Source: Lithobates sylvaticus (taxonomy: Eukaryota; Chordata; Amphibia; Anura; Ranidae). Taken from it: DNA of 64,000 nt. Position 1 is the first letter of the stretch; the number at the start of each line of letters is the position of its first letter. The stretch lies in contig CM053029.1 of NCBI GenBank assembly GCA_028564925.1, positions 427,714,803 to 427,778,802 on the forward strand. Direction: 5' to 3'. Shown one piece after another: positions 37,801 to 49,800 of the stretch. The notes under the pieces are model-generated. The model did no database searches, was not told the origin of the DNA, and saw only the letters and a list, made by a program, of their open reading frames with translations. Position numbers and translations under genes: made by a program.

Positions 37801-40800
37801 ATTTTTGTCTTATCACTCCAAAGGACTTGTGTGCCAGAAGGTTTGAGGCTCCTCTCTGTGCCATTTGACATATTGCAAGCGGGATACTTCTAGCGACTTG
37901 ACCATGCAGCCCATCTTTCTTCAAGTGCCTCCTTATTGTGCATTTTGAAACAGTCACACCACATGTTTTCAGAGAGTCCTGTATTTCACCTAAAGTTTTG
38001 TGGGTTTTTCTTTGCATTCCGAACAAATTTTCCTGGCAGTTGGTCTATCTGACCGTGGTTTGGTTTCAACAGAACTCCTCATTTTCCACTTCTTGATTAG
38101 ATCTTGAACACTGCTGATTGGCATTCTCAATTCCTTGGATATCTTTTTATATCCCTTTCTGTTTTATACAGTTCAACTACCCTTTCCCCGCAGATCCTTT
38201 GACAAATATTTTGCTTTCCCCATGACTCAGAATCCAGAAACATCAGTGCAGCACTGGATGAAAGATGCAAGCGTCTGTCAGGAGTCCAGAAACTCATTGA
38301 CTTTTTATACACACACTAATCACAAGCAAACCGATCACAGGTGAGGATGGTTACCTTTAATAGCCATTCAAACCCCTGTGTGTCAACTTGTGTGCATGTT
38401 ATCAGGCCAAAATCACCAGGGTATGTAAACTTTTGATCAGGGTCATTTGGGTAGTTTTTGTTGTCATTATGATTTAAAAAGAGTAAACACAGTTGATTGA
38501 AAATAAATGGCTTCAGCCAAACACGAACCATGAGTGAAAGAAATGTTTGTGTTATTTATATTCTCTGAAATATGGCCAAGAAATCTAATTCTGCCAGGAT
38601 ATGTAAACGTATAAGCACAACTGTATTTGCTGTGTCCCCCACATGGCTTCTTACAAACTGTAAACAGGACTTCTTTTGGCTTTCTTTCAATAATGGCTTT
38701 CTTCTCACTCTTTCATAAAAGGCCAGATTTGTGGAGTGCACGACTAGTAGTTGTCCTGTGGACAGATTCTCCCACCTGAGCTGTGGATCTCTGCACCTCC
38801 TCCAGAGTTACCAGGGGCCTCTTGGCTGCTTCTCTGATTAATGTTCTCCTTGCCCGGCCTGTCAGTTTAGGTGGACGGCCATATCTCGGTAGGTTTGCAT
38901 TTGTGCCATTCTCTTTCCATTTCTGGATGATGGATTTGTTCAATGTGTTCTGTGAGATGATCAAAGCTTGGGATATTTTTTTTATAATCTAACCATGCGT
39001 TAAACTTCTCCACAACTTTATCCCTGACCTGTCTGGTGTGTTCCTTGGCCATCATGATACTGTTTGTTCACTAAGGTTCTCCAACAAACCTCTGAGGGCT
39101 TCACAGAACAGCTGTGTTTATACTGAGATTAAATTACACACAGGTGGAATCCATTTACTAATTAGGGGACTTCTGAAGGCAATTGGTTCCACTATATTTT
39201 AGTTAGGGGTATCAGAGTAAAGGGGGCTGAATACAAATGAACACCACACTTTTTACATATTTGTAAAAAATGTTGAAAACCATTTATCATGTTCCTTCTA
39301 CTTCACAATTATGTGCCACTTTGTGTTGGTTTATCACATAAAATCCCAATAAGATACATTTTTGGTTGTAACATGACAAAATGTAGAAAATTTTAAGGGG
39401 TGTGAATACTTTGTCAAGGCACTGTACATGTAATGGTTTTTAATGTGTCATTCACTGAGAATTTACCTACATTTAGGCACACTCCGTTTAGCGGTGTTTG
39501 GAGAAACAGAATTCTGTGCCTCCAGAATATATGATTACAAACTCTAAACCTGCTTTAAAGTAGGAACTTCAAAAGTTAGGACGAGGGTCTAGAGGGCATG
39601 AAAGTTGTGTATACCTCCCAGAAGAATTCTACTTAAATTATGGGTAAAAAAGAAGCAATGGTGTTAAACCAGTATTAAAGTGGTGTTTAAGCCTGGGAAA
39701 AAATAAAATAAAAAAAATTGTCAGCAGCTACAAATGTAGCTGCTGACTTTTAATATAAGGACACTCACCTGTCCAGGGAGCCTGTGATGTCGGCACCCCA
39801 GACGATTTTCGGGTGGGCCATGGGTGCTGCCGCAGCAAATTGTGGTAAGGGAAACGAAGTGAAGCCTTTTGACTTCATTGCAAAGCGCTAACTGGCCCAA
39901 TGGTGGAGGAAGGGGGTTTGGGAAGCAGATCAGCAGAGCTTCCACTTTCGGGTGGTACTCCGCTTTAAAACCCAAATATAATATATTAGCGGCTTACCAT
40001 TCATTAAATGTGGTGGCTGCATTTGTTTTTTTGGGGGCTTCTTTTCCCCCCCCCTCTGGTTTCACCTGGTGATCTGGGCAGTAACACACCTCTTGTATTA
40101 GGGTGTCTCCACTCTGGAAGAAGGAGCCTAGGGGGGACCTTTGGACAGCAGTATTGTCAGTCTGTGGGGAGGGGTGTGTTAGATGGACTAGCAGATTTAG
40201 ATACAATGATAAATTGAAGGCAAATTCCAGCTGACACTGCAGTTACAGCAACAATTTTTCTTCTTTTGGGATAAAAGTTTGAGAACAAAATAAAAGCTGA
40301 TCGTTGTAAGCACCCCTTAGTGGGTAAGTGGTAAATGGTTTGTCTCAACACTAACTGCAGCATTTGATCGAGAGCGTCTGTTGAAACACAACAGACTTGC
40401 CTGGCTGGATCACCAAATGACAACAAAAGGAAAGAGAAAAGGAATGCAGCTGTCACGTCTAAGAATTGGTAAGCTGCAATAGAATAAAGGTTTGATTTTG
40501 GGTTTAATACATTGGTTATTTTGATTTCATTTCACCCATCACATTTTTATTCAACATCAGGAGCATTTGCTGAAACATCAGAAGCTTTTCTGTGCGACTC
40601 AGGTGACAGTTGCCTTGTACACACAGTAAATTGAGTGTTTAAATTTATAAGGAGAGAAAGCAACAGTCCAGATTTGATTAATAAGATTCTGCATCAATAT
40701 TTCTGGCTAACCGATTCCCATTCCAAAATCTCAGACCGGGGATTTCTTCCCTTAATGACCAGAGCTAATTTCCGAAAATAAACTGTAAAGTGGTGTTTAT

Positions 40801-43800
40801 TCCAAATTCAAACATTATATTGCACCTCACCCAATTGTTAGATGTGATGGCTGCATTAGGCCCCTTTCATAGGGGCTTTCCGATCAGGTCCACTCCATTC
40901 ACCTCTATGGGGAAGCGGATGTCATCGGTGACATGTCCCTCTGACACGCGCTGCTATCCGATCCTCTCGCTGAAATCCAGATGAATGGCAAACCTATTTT
41001 CCATCCATCTGGCGGATCGGATGAAAACGGACAGGCAGTCTGTTTTCATCTGATCTTCCCATAGAGAGCGGGACTCCAGGTCTGTCTCTGCACAGTGAGT
41101 GGAGACGGACCTGTCATCCACCTGCTCAGTGAGAATCAGCAGATCGATCCCCCACTGAGCAAAGCAGACCCGCTGGGCGGATCGCTAGTGTGAAAGGGCC
41201 CTACGTTTTCTTTTTTAGGCTAGCTTTCCTTTATTTTTAAATAGTGATCTGACCAGTAAGTCTGTTTTTTTTTTTTTTTTTTTTTTTTAAAGAACTTGTC
41301 TTGAAGATGCAGCAGCTACAGGGTAGAGACATTTACTACTGTATGGGTGCTTACAATGATCACTTTTTATGTAATACTTTTATTCCAACTCGAAAAGTCA
41401 TATGGATTCATATATCTTAACTTGTATATTCAGACTCTAGTTAAAAGTCAACTAGTTCTGTTTTTTAGCTTCATAACAGATTTTTCTATAAAGCACACCA
41501 ATAGGAAAATATAGCTTGCATAAGCAGTTTTATTTTGTACTGTATTAATAAAGAATTGTGGCTCAATATGTCTGGGCCACCTTTCCTGTGTAATGAGACA
41601 GGGAAGCAGGACCCACGACTGAGTGATGAAGGCAGATGGCATAAGTTACTCTAGTGACCATTGTGTGGAAGGTTAATCACCATTAATGATATGTAATGAT
41701 ATGAAATGTACACCCCTGTATTAAATCACTCCCATTTTCCATATGATTGGTTAGTGATAACTTATATAAATTGTATACCCGCCCAGAATAAAACAGACAG
41801 CTTTGGACATTTAGACACTGCATCATCTCTTTTCATGTTCACCAAGAAGCTATCTCCTCAGTACTGAGGAGAGGGTCTTGCGAGTGTGGTAATTGCTGTG
41901 ATTATACCTAGCTGGTCTTTTCAGGTATACGGAAATAACATTTGATTCTCTTCAATTATTTGCTGTAATTGCTTAGAAAGTGTTAGCTGAAGATCGGCTT
42001 CAATTTGTTAGTGTATCTAAATCTCCTAGTATATCTAACATTCTCCCCCACCTTAGAGAGGGACAATGTTGTCCAAAGTTGACCCCTGTGCTCTTTTCTC
42101 CAGAGTGGGGAAACTAATACAGGAAGTGTGTTAATGGTCAGATCACCAGGTGAGAAAGGAGGGGAAAAAAAGCCTAAAAAAAAGAAAATGAATGCAGCCA
42201 CCACATCGAATGATTGGTAAGCTGCAAAATAATACTTTTGAGTTTAACCAATTAATGCCTCATGATCCAATATTGGAACATCAGTGATGTTATTTATAAC
42301 CTACTGCTCTAGTAAACATGAATTTTATGCAAAAACATTTTTTAAATTCTACCTAGGTTAATACTGCTTTAAGGACTGGCAGTATAAATATTTGCATGTA
42401 CTTACTGGAAATTGCTGGGTGTTCCAATGTCTGCTTTAGTGAGCCTCTTCTTCTTAGGTTTTCCTTTTTTCTTCTCTTTAGTAAAGGGAATGTTATTCAT
42501 CTGTAGGCTGTATCGGTTAGTAATTTCAGGGTTTTTGATATCAACAGTTGCCATATGTAGACTTGGCCCTGAAAATGTGAATTGCCAGAATATGAAATAC
42601 TTTGCAAAGCAACACATTTACAATAAAATAATTTAAAAGAAGTGTGGTATATGAAAAAGAACAAAAAAACTTACCTCCATATACAACATCAGTATCAATA
42701 TGCAGCTGTCCCATGATGGCTCTAGGACCAAGAACTGAGTGATCACATGTCTGCTGGTCTCTTAGGCCCCTTTCACACTGGGGCGGTTTTCAGGCGGTAC
42801 AGCGCTAAAAATAGCGCCTGTACACCGCCTGAAAAAACCGTCCCCATTCACTCCAGTGTGAAAGCCGGCTGGCTTTCACACTGGAGCGGTGCGCTAGCAG
42901 GACGGTAAAAAAAGTCCTGCTAGCTGCATCTTTGGAGCGGTATAGGAGCGGTGTATTTACCGCTCCTATACCGCTCGTTCCCATTGAAATCAATGGGAAA
43001 CCGCGGGGATACCGCCCGCAAACCGCCGCTGCAGCGGCGCTTTGCGGAGGTTTTTAACCCTTTTGCGGCCGCTAGCGGGGGTTAAAACCACCCCGCTAGC
43101 GACCGCATACCGCGGAAAAACGATGGTAAAGCAGCGCTAAATATAGCGCTGCTTTACCGTCGCCGCCCCAGTGTGAAACCGGCCTTAAGCTGGCCATACA
43201 TTAAACAATTTTCTTGTTCAATTTTCCTTTAGATTTAGAAACCATATGAGGTCAAACCTAAAGACTTTAAATATGTATGCAATTAGGCAGGCCCTTGCAC
43301 TACATAGTTGACGGTAAAACTATAGAAAACAAAAAATTGTATAATGTATGGCTTTAGTTCTCGGCCTGCTCATGTCAGTCACTGTTGTCTGCTGTTCTCC
43401 TCCAGCGCTCGCTGGAACACTGGGCTGGAGAGGGTAGGCACAGCTGGCTCCGGCCCTCAGCCACATGCTGAAAGGCAGAGCTAGCTGTCAGTCAAGCAGT
43501 GATGTGTTTCCCGACAATATTGATGGGATCCTTCCAAAGTCTGGCGCAGGTCTTCCCCTTCAGCTTATAGCAGGCAACAGTCCACTATCAGCTGTCACCT
43601 CAGAGGAGATAAACTGGAGCACTCAGAATCTGGTGCAGCTGTTCATGGTAGCCAATCAGCTTCTAACTTACGCTTGTTCAATTAAGCTTTGGCAATAAAA
43701 CATGGAAGCTGATTGGTTTCTATGTACCAGATTTTGCATACTCCCATCACAGGAGAAGTTAAGTGTACCCCCAACTTTAGCCATACTTTACTTTTAACAG

Positions 43801-46800
43801 CTATATAAAATGGAAATCTTTCATGCAACTCCTTTATAAGAATTCACTAAATGTGTGTTTTTGTGTCCTTTAGTCCTTGTTCCCACCAGAGCGATTTGAC
43901 AGTTCCAAATTGCATGACAAGTCGCACCCCACTGCCAGAAATGGAACCATTCAAAATTGATGCGACTGTCTCAGCAACTTTGAAATACATTTTTGCACAA
44001 TTTTTTTCCGATTTCATTGCGACTTGCAAAGACTTCTGTTAAACAGATTTGCAATAAAATCAGAGGTGCAAATCGCACTGATCTGTGGCTTTGAAATTGC
44101 GCTCAAGTAGCACAATTTCAAAACTGTACTGGTGTGAACCAGGGCTCATCATTCGGTTTACACACTTTTTTTTGTTGCTAATTGTGCAAAGGGAGAAACA
44201 TTCAGAAAAACTGATAACAAGTTTCAGCTCTCTGCATCGAGATCACTGCTTTCATCGAGATATGGTCCTTCCCTGCAGCACGCTGGCTGAGGACTTTATG
44301 TATACTTAGGCTGTGATTGATTTTAAAAAGCATGAACTGTAAGGCCCGGTTCCCACTGGCATTAAAAGCAGGCGCTTGAGGCACAGTTTTAAGTTTGCAA
44401 ATAATATGGACAGCACACAGAGCTGTTCACATTATCAAAACATGAAGCATTTGCTTTGCTGCGCTCCAAAAATGAAGCTACATTTTGAGTTTGCAAGGAG
44501 TCAATTTATTAACTCCTTCGATTCAAATCTATAGTAACACACTATCAACGCATTTGCTCACATTTAAGAAACAAAACAACCCCCGCCCCCCCAAAAAAAC
44601 ACATGTGCTTGGGATGCGATTTAACGCACGGCAAATGTGTATAGGGCGATTGGAGAGCATTTTTAACACACGTTAAAAAACTTGTCACTATTTTGAGAAA
44701 ATGTGAACAAGGCCTTAACAAGCCATAGACGAGTCAAAAACTAAACGAAAATTCTTGGCGGTTCTTTACATCAATAGTGTGCCAGCTGCGACACAATTTT
44801 CATTTCGCAATCAAAAGTTTTGAAATAAAATCCAGCCTGTTGGATCAGGCAAATAAAACAAAATGATGGCACGATCGTATATGCCACTTTCGTTTTTCGA
44901 TCGACAGAGTTCGGTTTTCGACTTGTCTATGGGCTGCTTTAGACACTGCATACTCCAAGTTTACTGGATTGTATTTAGTTGATTAAATCTGAAAATGCCA
45001 TTGGGCTTTAATGCACATACTGGTTATATAAAAAAAAAAGATATGTACTTTATTGCAGCTTACCATTTGGAGGATCTCGCTTTTTATCTGCAAAAATAAT
45101 AAATAAAAAAATAAAAAAAATCCATCTTTACTGAGATTAAGAATCTACATTAAAGTATAACACAAAAACTATTTTTTAAAGGACTATCACTAATTAATTT
45201 TTTACATGAATTAGTTTATGATGGGACAAAGCCCACTCTTGGTGCACAGCCTGGCCGACACTGCAGCTAGTAAGGAGATGGCTCTTTGATAGCAAGTGCC
45301 TGTCTCCAGCTCCAAACTCTTGCCCAAGGTAAGCACCAACACATATCACCACCCTCAGCATTCCTTAGGCGTTGCGTGCCTCGGGCCAATGGTGGAAGCC
45401 GGAGCCAGGCCGACGCTATCGAAGTTTCTTTCCAATTGTGATGTCAGGCAGCTGTGCACCAAAGGGGTGGTGTTCTGTCTGACAGTTCAGCTGTGTTTTA
45501 GGGAGCCTATGAAAATGGCATAAAGTACTACATGTACTATGCTCAATCACAAACTAAATAGTGTTAAAGAAAAAAAAAAAAAAGCAGATGTTGTGTAAAG
45601 TGGTTCTAAAGGCTCAAGGTTTTTTACCTAAATGCATTCTATGCATTTAGGTAAAAAAAACAAAAACCTTCTGGGTGCAGCTACCCCCCACGCCCCTTAT
45701 ACTTACCCGAGCACCATCGCCATCCAGTGATATGCATGTGAGCGACGCCTCTCTTCTCATAGGCTCAGCTCACACAGCAGCGGGAGTCACTGGCTCCTGC
45801 TACTGTCAATCCCAGCCAGTGAGACGACAGCAGTGGGCATGGTCAAGCCATGCTCTGTGTGTGAATGGAGGCACAGATCATGGCCTGGGAGCGAGCCTGC
45901 TTGACTACACCCATTAGTAAGAGGCTAGCTATTGGGGGCACTCAGAAGGTGGGAGGAGGAGCCAGGACAACCGGGCAGGGGACCCAAAAGAGGATCGGGG
46001 CTGCTCTGCGCAAAACCATTGCACAGAACAGGCAAGTATAGCATGTTTGTTTTTTTAAAAGAATCACTTTAAAAAGGAAATCACTAGAAAGAACTTTGGA
46101 GAAGATTGAACTGCGCTGCAATGTCTTTCGTTGCCGCTATACCTTTTGTCATGCTAACAAAAAACACAAACAATGGCCCAAGCAAGCAAAGAAAAACCCA
46201 CAGATTTTTGAAATCATCATCTCAGTGCAAGCTCTTGTTAGGGCTCTTTCACACGGGGCGGATCAGTGCAGATCCGCCCCGTGGATAGCCGCTTGCTCAG
46301 CGGGGAGCGATCTCCGCTGAGCAGGAAGATGACAGGTCCGTCTCTGCACTCTGTGGAGGGACGGACCTGTCAGAGCGCCGCTCTCCCCTATGGGAGATCG
46401 GGTGACGACAGACCGTAGAGTCCGTCGGCATCCGATCGGCAGACGGATGAAAAAATAGGGTTTTCCTCCGTCTGCAGAAACGGAGCATAGCGGGCACGGA
46501 CGAGAGCGGGTGTCAGCGGATGCTCATCCGCTGACACCCGCTATCCTATAGGGATACATGTATGTCCGTTTTTCATCCGAAAACAGATGGATGAAAAACG
46601 GACAAACGGTCCGTCCGTGTGAAAGAGCCCTTAGGCATCATCTGAAGCCAGCATCTATTTGGTGGACTAACATGATGGATCAGAGATAACACAACAAATC
46701 TCTGCACCTGTGCAAACAAATGTCTGACGCAGATCAGCCACAAGATTAATAAATAGATTGCAGTCTGATCATTGTGGGACCGATTGCATCTTCCTAGGCA

Positions 46801-49800
46801 AAGACACTGGAGAAAAAGAAATTCTTATTTATCAAAATAATCCATAAGCATCCACTACTTAATGGTCCTGTAATTTATTTTTAATGACACTCTTTGGGAT
46901 CGTTTTTCTGCCTCCCTGTTATGTTCTCCGTGATCTCCCAAAACTCTCCTTCTCTCATCTTATGTACCATTGAAATCAGCAGTGCGCATTAGTTCAGGTC
47001 ATGTGTCCTCGTCTATGCCCACTACAAGTCACACAGTCCATCTTGGGAGCTCCATTCCTACATCGAGTGGGACCATGGGGAATGGATGTAGCCACCACCC
47101 TCTACACCAGAGTTTGTCACTTCAGATCAAGGAAAGCTTATAATCTTAGATGCAGAACTTATTTATGCAGACTTGCAAAGTCACTGAAATGCCCACTTTA
47201 AAGCAAATATCCACTTTTCCAGTAAAAGCTGGTCCTAGCAATACCCCTTCAAAGTTTAAACCTCCCAACTGGTCAGCAAGGTTACCTATCACTTTAAAGG
47301 ACCAAGGAGGAGACTAAGTAGGTTTGAGAGCAGCAGAGCCAACTTAGAATTTTTTTTTTTTTTTATGCAATTTCAGTACCCCCTCTAGAACTGTTCTTGT
47401 GCCGTTTTCATTGCAACCGCTGAGAGTGAGAGAGAGAGAGAGAGATGTGCATGATGTCATAAGCCTAGGCTTTTTACCAGACAAGAAACAGGAAGTGGGC
47501 TGTATAAGGTATTTACTGGCAGAAAAGAAAATATGTTTTACTATCCAAAGTTAAAACAAGGGCAGAAGATTAGATGGAAAAATGAAAAAAGGACTGAAGT
47601 TACGCTTTAAGCTGTGCACAGGCCTTCAGTAAGGCTTAATGTACACAGAACATTTTACAACCTCTCCTGAATGATTTAACTTGACAGATGGTAACCAACA
47701 TTTAAAAACGTTGGTTTTGCCGCGTTTAGAAGCTTTTTTTTTGTTTCAAATAGTCAAAAATGAAAAAACACCTGTAAACGAGATGCGGCTAAATGCGAGT
47801 TACCGCATTTACAAACTGGTACAGGCATTTGCCGTTTCAAATGCCTCTGAACATCCGTCCTTAACGCATTTTTTTGCTTTCCAAAAAAAGCTTCTAAACT
47901 CAACTGCCTAGAAATGACTATAAACGACCCTGTGTACATGTACTGATAAGATAACAGAGAAGAGTTCAGGGGCAGCTGAGAAAAATGCCCAACTGCTCCT
48001 AAACGTCCGTTTACCAGCAGCAGCATACATGAAGCCTAAGAAGTGTTTTTACAGTGTATCAAAAAGTATAGAGAGACATAGAAACATAGAATGACAGTAG
48101 AAAAAGGCCAATAGGTACACCTTTTTTAATTCTGGAGAGCAATATCACCATGGATAAAAATAAAAACAAACATTTCATAACACCCCCTCATCACAACAAA
48201 TATAGCATTAAACCACACCTTCTAAATGCTGAAAAAAGCCCAATAATATGTTCTGGAGGCAGGACAGCTACCCTACCATCCAAGAAGAAGGAAGTAGACC
48301 GAATAATAGAATCCGAGAGATGGGTGTATACGATTAGAGATAAACAGGATAAATTCCAAGACGTCTGGTTGGATGTACTGCAAGTATAGGTAAACCAGAG
48401 CTTTTATAATAACTCAATAATACAGTCCCATATGATCAGCCCTGTTTTTCCTTAAAGTGGAGTTTCACCCATTTAAAAAAAAGTCAGCAGCTACAAAAAG
48501 TGTAGCTGCTGACTTTTACTAAACAGACACCCACCTATCCCATGGTCCAGCGATGAACAATCAACTGCACAAGGAGTAGTATAGACACAGCTCTGGGGCA
48601 AGCAGGCACTGTGTGCCCCCATAGCAAGCCGTTTGCTATGGAGACACACAAAGAAGGGGAGGAGGGGAAGCAGAAGAGAGGATCGGACCGATATGTGCCA
48701 TACCATTTGTACAATGCAAGTGAGTAGAACGTTTGTTATTTTAATTTTTTTTAAATGTAACCATTAGTAACACTTTAAGTGAGCTTGAAAAAGACACAAG
48801 TAATAAACCAAAATCACCTCTTAAGACCAGAGCAAATGGTGTTTGCGCATACTTTTATTGCTTTAAAGAATTTCCTTCAGTATATCTGTAAAACAGGGTC
48901 TCACATTGCACTATAAACAGAGCACTGGCACCACCCTCAACAGCCCATAATTTATTATGAGAGCTTCTCTATTAGCCCCTGGGTTGACTGCTTTCGATAG
49001 TTGAATTGGGGGTGAATGGCTGCCAGAGCTCCAACTGCGCCCCTTTGTTTTAGGAGCTGGAGAACTAGAATAGTCTCCGCACACTAAATTTTGATGCCTG
49101 TTCCTACAAAAGTTTAATACATTAGTTTGTTAGTTTTGTGTCCATGCCAGGTTTACTTTAAAGTGTTATTAAATCCACTACAGTAAAATTAGTTGGTATA
49201 TGCAGTAAAGCATGCTTGTTATACTCACTGTGGAACTTAAGGGGTTAATCCTCCACATTGTGTAAAAAGGCTGTTTGATCCAGTCTTCTTTAACCCACCC
49301 CTCCTTCCACTGTCCCCTGATCATAGACCGTTTTATGAGGAAATTGAGGCTGCACATGCTGTTTGGTATTGCTAGAGGTTTTTTTTTTCTTGGGAGGATA
49401 CATGTGATCAGCAAAGGGCCAAACAACACTGTCCAGACATAGGGTCAGGGGTCTTCCAGTCTCATAGGACAGTCAGAAAACTTTCTAGAAGCTTTAACCA
49501 GTGCTTGGAGGGACACTGGTAGAAGTCACAAAACTGCTACATATACTGCTGATGAGAAAAGGGTATTTACCAGTTTTTATTTGCTAAAATAATTGCATTT
49601 CTATGTACTGTGGGAGACCCAATATAGCGAATGAAGGGTCCTGGGTTTAGTAACACTAACAGCTAAACGAGTCCTTTCATCAGCAGAATACAATGACAAG
49701 GAAAATACATTTTACCGGTGAAGATGAGCGATCAGATGCACAGGAAGCTTGTCTTGAAAAAAACATTTTGCCAGGGATAAGAATTACTATTTCTTTCCTG

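Larger units (their letters stand above)
36008..39424 (-). mobile_element. Outer Tc1-like transposon, interrupted twice
   Basis: Right end ttgtcaaggcactg followed by TA; the left end lacks the terminal ~70 bp. Minus-strand transposase pieces in order from the right: an N-terminal start ([16 protein letters not shown]), the HTH hinge region ([20 protein letters not shown]), [17 protein letters not shown], then after the inner insertion the mid region, and [20 protein letters not shown] around the second catalytic Asp. A MITE (36467-36857) and a different Tc1 (37107-38623) are inserted. Frame is broken in several places. Confidence 0.88.
35798..42405 (-). other. WASL: WASL intron 6
   Basis: 6608 bp, mostly mobile DNA: the nested Tc1 block 36008-39424 and several MITEs at 39675-41201 and 41983-42240. 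The remainder between 41202 and 41982 shows nothing I can name. Confidence 0.7.
42569..45063 (-). other. WASL: WASL intron 5
   Basis: 2495 bp, filled with four MITE-like elements (42765-43184, 43873-44145, 44343-44714, 44718-44938). Nothing else recognised. Confidence 0.7.

Noticed and set aside
48150-48389. 79-codon frame ending [15 protein letters not shown]
   Set aside because: Slight resemblance to the tail of LINE proteins, too short and weak to claim.
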